Part shown: positions 5,409 to 9,324 of the stretch, in pieces
Layout of the letters: every line of letters begins with the position of its first letter
How positions within the stretch are numbered: the stretch's first letter is position 1
DNA from: CAYVQU01 sp964453155
GTDB taxonomy: Bacteria > Chloroflexota > Anaerolineae > Anaerolineales > UBA11858
DNA: 9,324 nt
Assembly (NCBI GenBank): GCA_964453155.1
Contig: CAYVQU010000193.1
Coordinates: 1-9,324, forward strand
Reading direction: 5' to 3'
Position numbers and translations under genes: made by a program
Notes under the pieces: model-generated
Told to the model about the DNA's origin: nothing
Seen by the model: only the letters and a program-made list of their open reading frames with translations
Databases searched by the model: none

Positions 5409-6398
5409 ATGCAGGCAATCATATGGGAGAAATACGGCCCACCCCAGGTACTTAAACTCAAAGAAGTAGAAAAACCCGAGCCAAAGGACAATGAAGTTCG
5501 GGTTCGCATTTATGCAACCACTGCCTTTATGGGGGATTGTGAGATGCGGGGGCTCAAATTTCCCTTCTATTTGTCCCTGCAAATAAGAATATTTGTTGGT
5601 TTTTGGCGACCCAAAAGAATAAGCATTCTCGGTCAGGAGTTTTCTGGAGAAATTGAAGCCGTCGGAAAAGATGTAAACCAATATAAAATTGGTGATCAGG
5701 TTTTTGGGTCGACAGGATTTAGAATGGGCGCGTATGCCGAGTACATTTGCGTACCGGAAGAACAACAAGAAATGGCCGGACCCTTGGCAATCAAACCCAC
5801 TAACATGAGTTTTGCGGAAGCCGCCCCCGTAAATATTGGGGGGTTAGAGGCATTGCATTTTCTAAGAAAAGGAAAGATCAAGCACGGCGAAAAGATTTTA
5901 ATCAATGGCGCCGGGGGGAGTATTGGCACATTCGCAATTCAGTTGGCCAAATATTTTGGAGCCGAGGTAACTGGGGTAGATCGCCCAGAAAAAATAGAAT
6001 TGATGAAATCTATTGGTGCGGATCAGGTCATTGATTATACCCAAGATGATTTCACCCAAAATAAGGAAACCTATGATGTGATTTTTGATGTGGTGGGAAA
6101 AAGCTCATTCTATGGGAGTATGCGCGCCTTGAAGGAAAACGGCCGGTACTTAATTGCAAATCCTTCGATGGTAAAAAAAATTCTAGGCAGGTGGAGTTTC
6201 AGGGAAAGTGGCAAACAAGTTATCACTGAAACGGCCCAGTTAAAGAAAGCCGATCTCATTTTTCTCAAAAACCTGATTGAAGCCGAAAATTTAAAAACGG
6301 TAATCGATCGGAGCTTCCCATTGGAACAAATGGCCGCGGCACATCAATATGTTGAAACGGGCCAAAAGAAGGGGAATGTCGTCATCGCAGTGCGATAA
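5409..6398 (+). CDS. MDR-family NAD(P)-dependent quinone oxidoreductase/alcohol dehydrogenase
   Basis: This 329-residue medium-chain dehydrogenase/reductase of the quinone-oxidoreductase branch has a GroES-like N-terminal domain (about 1-120) with the conserved GQEFSGEIEAVG (75-86). A Rossmann domain follows with GAGGSIG at 167-173 and an acidic/basic pair D191-R192 after beta-2. The structural-zinc cysteine cluster of classical alcohol dehydrogenases is absent, so it is expected to be zinc-independent and to reduce quinones or enones with NAD(P)H. AGGA (5398-5401) precedes the ATG by 7 nt. The gene is visibly more AT-rich, with more AAA, ATA and TTT codons, than the SDR and helicase before it. 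That may indicate separate acquisition. It converges with the MFS gene across 58 bp. The substrate is unknown. Confidence 0.88.
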   Translation: MQAIIWEKYGPPQVLKLKEVEKPEPKDNEVRVRIYATTAFMGDCEMRGLKFPFYLSLQIRIFVGFWRPKRISILGQEFSGEIEAVGKDVNQYKIGDQVFGSTGFRMGAYAEYICVPEEQQEMAGPLAIKPTNMSFAEAAPVNIGGLEALHFLRKGKIKHGEKILINGAGGSIGTFAIQLAKYFGAEVTGVDRPEKIELMKSIGADQVIDYTQDDFTQNKETYDVIFDVVGKSSFYGSMRALKENGRYLIANPSMVKKILGRWSFRESGKQVITETAQLKKADLIFLKNLIEAENLKTVIDRSFPLEQMAAAHQYVETGQKKGNVVIAVR

Positions 6399-6456
6399 AA
6401 ACCCGATTTGCAGCCAACTTGACGGTATTCGGAGGTAACGGCCGCGCCAAATTTTT
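6399..6456. other. Convergent gap between MDR and MFS genes
   Basis: These 58 bp separate two converging genes. The plus strand has GGC-CGC-GCC followed by AAATTTTTTT, a 3-bp stem before a T7 run, which would be a marginal terminator for the MDR gene. No convincing terminator is visible for the MFS gene on the other strand. Confidence 0.3.
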
Positions 6457-7704
6457 TTAGTTTTTGGAGGGCGGATTTAAAAGTTGTTTTTGAAACATCA
6501 ACCAGCCGGCTAGTCCCAATGGGATCGCAGCCAGCAGCGCGCCCAACAAGCCTAAGGTAGCATAGCTGGTATTCGCATAGAGTATCCCGCTACTGATGCT
6601 GGCAACAGCGGTAGCCAAACCAATCAGCAGATCATTGGCACCTTGAGTTTTGGCGCGTTCAACCGGAGAAAGCTGATCGGATAACAGGGTCGAGCCACCG
6701 ACATAACAGAAGTTCCACCCCAGACCGAGGAGGAAAAGGGCCAGGGCCAGCGGCAAGATATTGGCGGAAAGGGGCGCAAAAAGTCCTGCAAAAATCAGAA
6801 TTCCAGCACCCATAACAATGACCCAACCCCGCCCCCACCGGTCCACCAACCGCCCAGATATCAAGGAGGTGGCGAACATCCCGAAGGTATGGGATGAAAA
6901 GACAATGGAAATATTTGTCAAAGAGTGGGCTTGATTTTTCATGTGCAGGCTGGTAATTCCCATGAGCATAACCATCACCACTTGCCCAATAACCATCGCT
7001 AAGACCGCCAAGAAGGCAGCTGGAGTCCGAAATATTTGCAGTGGTGAGCGCGTGGTACCCGATTGTGGGGTTTTCTCAGCCTGAATTTTGGCAATCTCGA
7101 TCCCAATGTCGCGCGGGTCGGGCCGCAGAAAAACAAATACCGTCAGCGTTACTAGCAAGAAAATGATCAGCGCGATTAAATAAGGCCCCGCTAACTCATT
7201 CAAGCCAAAGGTCATGGCCCATTTTCCAGCCGGGCCAACCAACACAGGCCCAACGATGGACCCAACCGTACCGCCAACCACTACGTTGGAAATTGCCTGC
7301 CCCCGACGTTCTAAGGGATGAACTTCTGCCGCGGCAAATCGGCCCAATTGAATTGTGGCCTGCGCGACCCCCATCAGGAATGTTCCGCCCAAAAAAAGGA
7401 AGAACATTTCAAGAATGATGGCCGTTGAGGCAATCCCAGCGCCCAATACACCCACCAGCAAACCGAAGGTAAAGCCCCGCCGGCGCCCGAATCGATCTGT
7501 GATCAGCCCCATCGCCAAGGCTGTCAATGCCGATCCAATTTGTAATAAGGCCGAAGGCGCGCCTGCCAGGGCGGGGTCGCCGCTCAATTGGGCCCCAACA
7601 ATTGCACTTACTGCACTGGTCACAATGAATCCCGCAGACCCTAGACTTTGGGCCGCAAAAAGGGTGGTGGTAATTTTTTTGGCTATTCGTTGATAATCTT
7701 TCAA
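6457..7704 (-). CDS. Major facilitator superfamily transporter
   Basis: This 415-residue inner-membrane secondary transporter has many hydrophobic segments consistent with about 12 helices in two halves. MFS motif A is present between helices 2 and 3 (GLITDRFGRRRG, 66-77) and repeated in the second half (GRLVDRWGR, 284-292). A charged central loop lies at about 193-225. The block GLGWNFCYVGGSTLL (327-341) resembles the YtbD-like/drug-resistance-type MFS clade. Efflux or metabolite transport is likely but the substrate is not deducible. The reading frame opens only at TTG 7702-7704, because a stop lies seven codons upstream. GGAGG on this strand is 13 nt before it, rather far, so the start or the upstream bases deserve checking. 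An extended -10 promoter lies about 40 bp upstream. Confidence 0.9.
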   Translation of the reverse strand: MKDYQRIAKKITTTLFAAQSLGSAGFIVTSAVSAIVGAQLSGDPALAGAPSALLQIGSALTALAMGLITDRFGRRRGFTFGLLVGVLGAGIASTAIILEMFFLFLGGTFLMGVAQATIQLGRFAAAEVHPLERRGQAISNVVVGGTVGSIVGPVLVGPAGKWAMTFGLNELAGPYLIALIIFLLVTLTVFVFLRPDPRDIGIEIAKIQAEKTPQSGTTRSPLQIFRTPAAFLAVLAMVIGQVVMVMLMGITSLHMKNQAHSLTNISIVFSSHTFGMFATSLISGRLVDRWGRGWVIVMGAGILIFAGLFAPLSANILPLALALFLLGLGWNFCYVGGSTLLSDQLSPVERAKTQGANDLLIGLATAVASISSGILYANTSYATLGLLGALLAAIPLGLAGWLMFQKQLLNPPSKN

Positions 7705-7744
7705 TTCGTCTGCAAAACCTCCATGTTATTAGAAATGAGTTGGG

Positions 7745-7753
7745 ATTATATCA
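7745..7753 (-). promoter_or_regulatory. Extended -10 promoter of the MFS gene
   Basis: The minus strand reads TGATATAAT, a perfect extended -10 (TG-N-TATAAT). The -35 region has no good hexamer, as is common with extended -10 promoters. Transcription would start near 7738, leaving a leader of about 34 nt before the TTG start. Confidence 0.5.
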
Positions 7754-7848
7754 GTAGGGCTTACGCACTTGATGCCCATCCCTTCAAACTCCCCATTGAT
7801 TGCAGTAGGATACCGACTTCTCTGTAGATATTGAACATCATCCTACTG
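7752..7848. repeat. Three CAGTAGG motifs upstream of the MFS promoter
   Basis: CAGTAGG occurs at 7752-7758 and 7803-7809, and its complement CCTACTG at 7842-7848. The last two belong to a perfect 9-bp inverted repeat, CAGTAGGAT (7803-7811) with ATCCTACTG (7840-7848), with a 28-nt loop. The first copy touches the extended -10 element. The set could be binding sites for a regulator of the transporter or the remains of a palindromic repeat. The rest of the 190-bp gap (7705-7894) shows only a short hairpin at 7878-7895. Confidence 0.4.
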
Positions 7849-7894
7849 GCAGAGGGATTTAAGATTCTTTTCCCCCCGCTTACGGAGCGATAAG

Positions 7895-8599
7895 CTATCC
7901 GTCCGTGGCTGCCTTCATTTTTTCGATCCAGTGAACCAGAGGAGCCAGTTCAGCATATTTTTCAAAGCAGTAATCTACCAGATCAGCAGTGTGCAGTTCG
8001 GCCGGAATTTCAGATTGGAAACCGGCCGTCAGACCGCTGTAGAGCAGTAGATCGGCATATTCATGTTCAGGATCGTAACCGCGCGGCGTCCGTTTATAGG
8101 TTTTCTCGCCGATGCCGTAGCCTATGGCCAGGGTTTGGGCAACAATCTTTGCCAGTTCGGGGCCAAGCTCCGGATCGACAACAGCGTCGCGATAAGCCTT
8201 GAGCAGCGGTTTGGCAAAACCGTGAATACCCACACCCAGCATGAGACTGTCAGCTTCTAAACTGAAGTAGTAACCGGGTTTATCAAACTTGGCACCGCTG
8301 GCAGTTGCCGGAAACCACAGGGCCAAATTGGTTTTGTAGGGTGTTTTGTCTTTAGAAAACCGAACATCGCGATAAATCCGAAAAATGGACTTGTTTACCC
8401 GCGGATCAGCAACGACTTCGGGTGATAGCACTTGAAGTTCAACCCCCAAAGCCAGCACAAAATCACGCGCGGGGGCCAAGACATTTTCTTCGTATTTCGG
8501 TTTGTTTTCGGTAAACCAGGGTTTGTTATTATTGGCAGCGAGATCGGCAAGAAATTGGAGGGCTTCTACAGGGAAGCCCGAAAATTGTGAGGTAGACAT
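7895..8599 (-). CDS. DUF2461 family protein (TIGR02453)
   Basis: This protein of 234 residues belongs to a widespread family of unknown function. Family hallmarks are the N-terminal FLADLAANNNKPWF (16-29), FRIYRDVRFSKDKTPYKTN (73-91) and PGYYFSLEADSLMLGVGIHG (108-127). The length is typical and the protein appears complete and cytosolic. Of two in-frame ATGs, the one at 8597-8599 has AGGAG (8606-8610) at 6 nt. The upstream ATG (8603-8605) directly abuts that site and would add only Met-Phe. The gene begins 41 bp after the terminator following the VOC gene. I see no clear promoter in that short space, so it may depend on read-through or a weak promoter. The role is unknown. Confidence 0.9.
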   Translation of the reverse strand: MSTSQFSGFPVEALQFLADLAANNNKPWFTENKPKYEENVLAPARDFVLALGVELQVLSPEVVADPRVNKSIFRIYRDVRFSKDKTPYKTNLALWFPATASGAKFDKPGYYFSLEADSLMLGVGIHGFAKPLLKAYRDAVVDPELGPELAKIVAQTLAIGYGIGEKTYKRTPRGYDPEHEYADLLLYSGLTAGFQSEIPAELHTADLVDYCFEKYAELAPLVHWIEKMKAATDG

Positions 8600-8639
8600 A
8601 AACATCTCCTAAGGGCTAATCCAACCCTAGATCTGCAAA

Positions 8640-8678
8640 TAAAAGACCGGAGTTCCTGGCAGGAACTCCGGTCTTTTA
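8640..8678 (-). terminator. Strong intrinsic terminator after the VOC gene
   Basis: AAAAGACCGGAGTTCC (8641-8656) pairs perfectly with GGAACTCCGGTCTTTT (8662-8677) around TGGCA, and the flanking T8640-A8678 adds a seventeenth pair. The stem is symmetric, so both strands end in TTTT(A). On the minus strand it follows the VOC stop by five bases and separates that gene from the DUF2461 gene. Confidence 0.92.
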
Positions 8679-8682
8679 GAAA

Positions 8683-9054
8683 TTATTGATTACGCGACTC
8701 AATTGAAAACTTATTCCCCTCCGGATCGGCACCGTCGCAAACAAATGTTCCTGGCACTGGTGAGCGGATTTCACCCATCGGGATATTCTTCGCCAGCAAA
8801 GCATCTCGGGTAAAGGGCACATCTTCAACCTGGAAAACGAATTTGGGGGCATCTTTGCCAAATTCCTGCGTCCCGCCCCCGTGGAGGGCCAGGATACAAA
8901 CACCGGTATCGAAGGTGACCCAAAATTCATCGGCGTAATGCGCTAAACCTTGGGGATAACTGACGGATAGACCCAAAACATCGCGGTAGAACCTTACCTG
9001 GGCATCCATATCTTTGACATACAGGATAATTTCAATAATTGGTCCGAGTTTCAT
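8683..9054 (-). CDS. VOC superfamily (glyoxalase/bleomycin-resistance-like) protein
   Basis: A 123-residue single-domain member of the vicinal-oxygen-chelate superfamily, which acts as a dimer of paired beta-alpha-beta-beta-beta modules. The first module contains KDMDAQVRFYRDVLGL (14-29). The second ends with DPEGNKFSIES (110-120), the usual C-terminal signature. E8, H58 and E119 fall at positions where metal ligands are often found, but I cannot verify them. TAAGGA (9061-9066 on this strand) lies 6 nt before the ATG. The gene stands alone between its own putative promoter and a strong terminator. It could be a glyoxalase, a dioxygenase, a fosfomycin/bleomycin-type resistance protein or a non-enzymatic binder; the substrate is unknown. 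Confidence 0.85.
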   Translation of the reverse strand: MKLGPIIEIILYVKDMDAQVRFYRDVLGLSVSYPQGLAHYADEFWVTFDTGVCILALHGGGTQEFGKDAPKFVFQVEDVPFTRDALLAKNIPMGEIRSPVPGTFVCDGADPEGNKFSIESRNQ

Positions 9055-9082
9055 GAGTTTTCCTTACAAATTGTCTGCCTAC

Positions 9083-9124
9083 TTAGCTGTCATAAATAGT
9101 ACGCAGCTAAACGCGGATACCCAA
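9083..9124 (-). promoter_or_regulatory. Putative promoter and dyad of the VOC gene
   Basis: On the minus strand TTGGGT (9119-9124) and TACTAT (9096-9101) are 17 bp apart, a passable -35/-10 pair. A perfect 7-bp dyad, TTAGCTG (9083-9089) with CAGCTAA (9104-9110), spans the -10 and the expected start point. It would be a suitable operator for a local repressor. Confidence 0.35.
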
Positions 9125-9138
9125 AGGGCACGATGTGA

Positions 9139-9204
9139 ACGCTGATCAAAATACTTTTATGATGAACACATCAAAAAATCTGCGTTTTCTGCGTTCATCA
9201 GCGT
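9139..9204. repeat. Nested palindromic intergenic repeat
   Basis: ACGCTGAT (9139-9146) pairs with ATCAGCGT (9197-9204). Inside it, TGATG (9160-9164) pairs with CATCA (9169-9173), extended by a T4/A4 run with one bulge. The TCTGCGTT and CTGCGTTCATC phrases resemble the dispersed intergenic repeats seen in several bacterial phyla; this is a resemblance from memory, not a search result. Nothing coding is seen in it. Confidence 0.45.
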
Positions 9205-9271
9205 CCCAAATAAAATGATATCGGAAACGAGATGTATTCTAGACGAAACCAATAAATATTGTCTTACACCT

Positions 9272-9297
9272 TATAATACTATCGCCACTTATGGCGA
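9272..9297 (+). promoter_or_regulatory. TATAAT box followed by a 6+6 dyad at the right edge
   Basis: A perfect TATAAT (9272-9277) is followed after 4 bp by TCGCCA-CTTA-TGGCGA (9282-9297), which covers the expected start point. The -35 region is poor. The layout copies that of an autoregulated repressor. An ATG follows at 9304 (frame open for 7 codons to the end) and another at 9319; neither has a good ribosome site, so no gene is called. Confidence 0.35.
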
Positions 9298-9324
9298 CGA
9301 AAGATGCACATTAACAGGATGAAT

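Noticed and set aside
5286..5768. 160-codon open frame on the minus strand opposite the start of the MDR gene
   Set aside because: It overlaps the clearly homologous MDR coding sequence antisense, resembles no known family and has no ribosome site; the MDR frame explains the region.
6439..6458. Possible intrinsic terminator GGC-CGC-GCC plus T7 between the MDR and MFS genes
   Set aside because: The stem is only three base pairs, too weak to call as a terminator.
7877..7895. Hairpin GCTTA-N8-TAAGC at the end of the DUF2461 gene
   Set aside because: The stem is five base pairs and is followed by a G run instead of a U tract on the minus strand, so termination is not supported.

Overview
The window looks like an ordinary chromosomal stretch from a moderate-GC, free-living bacterium. 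Chloroflexota (Anaerolineae-like) is my best guess. It rests on the LexA type (Ala-Ser in place of Ala-Gly, long linker), the GAAC-N4-GTTC SOS operator of the Gram-positive/Chloroflexi kind, and the mix of DinB-fold, DUF2461, VOC, MFS and MDR genes. No phage, transposase, rRNA, tRNA or CRISPR is visible. The taxonomy is inference.

Layout. Bases 1-177 hold a hairpin and a strong Shine-Dalgarno for a minus-strand gene starting just off the left edge, plus one copy of a two-stem palindromic element. A DinB-fold gene lies on the minus strand (178-663), and a second copy of the same element sits on its other flank (722-832). A perfect 30-nt palindromic terminator (866-895) ends lexA (914-1621, minus). 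The lexA promoter is close to consensus and carries an SOS box over its start point. Reading away from lexA on the plus strand are a 97-residue protein of unknown function (1749-2042), a large RecB-like nuclease/DinG-type helicase fusion (2137-4518) and an SDR oxidoreductase (4547-5302). An MDR oxidoreductase follows (5409-6398). Convergent to it are an MFS transporter (6457-7704), a DUF2461 protein (7895-8599) and a VOC/glyoxalase-fold protein (8683-9054), all on the minus strand. The last 270 bases contain palindromic repeats and a promoter/dyad at the right edge.

How the genes may work together. The lexA divergon is the one clear functional unit: a self-cleaving repressor with its own operator, facing an uncharacterised small gene and a DNA-repair nuclease-helicase. 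It may be a local SOS module, but LexA control of the plus-strand genes is inferred only from position. The SDR is 28 bp behind the helicase and probably co-transcribed without a known functional link. The remaining genes are single-gene or loosely spaced units of general oxidoreductase, transport or detoxification type.

Most notable non-coding signal. Two about 111-bp elements lie on either side of the DinB-fold gene, in the same orientation. They share the same two-stem plan, with base changes that keep the pairing. I do not recognise the family.
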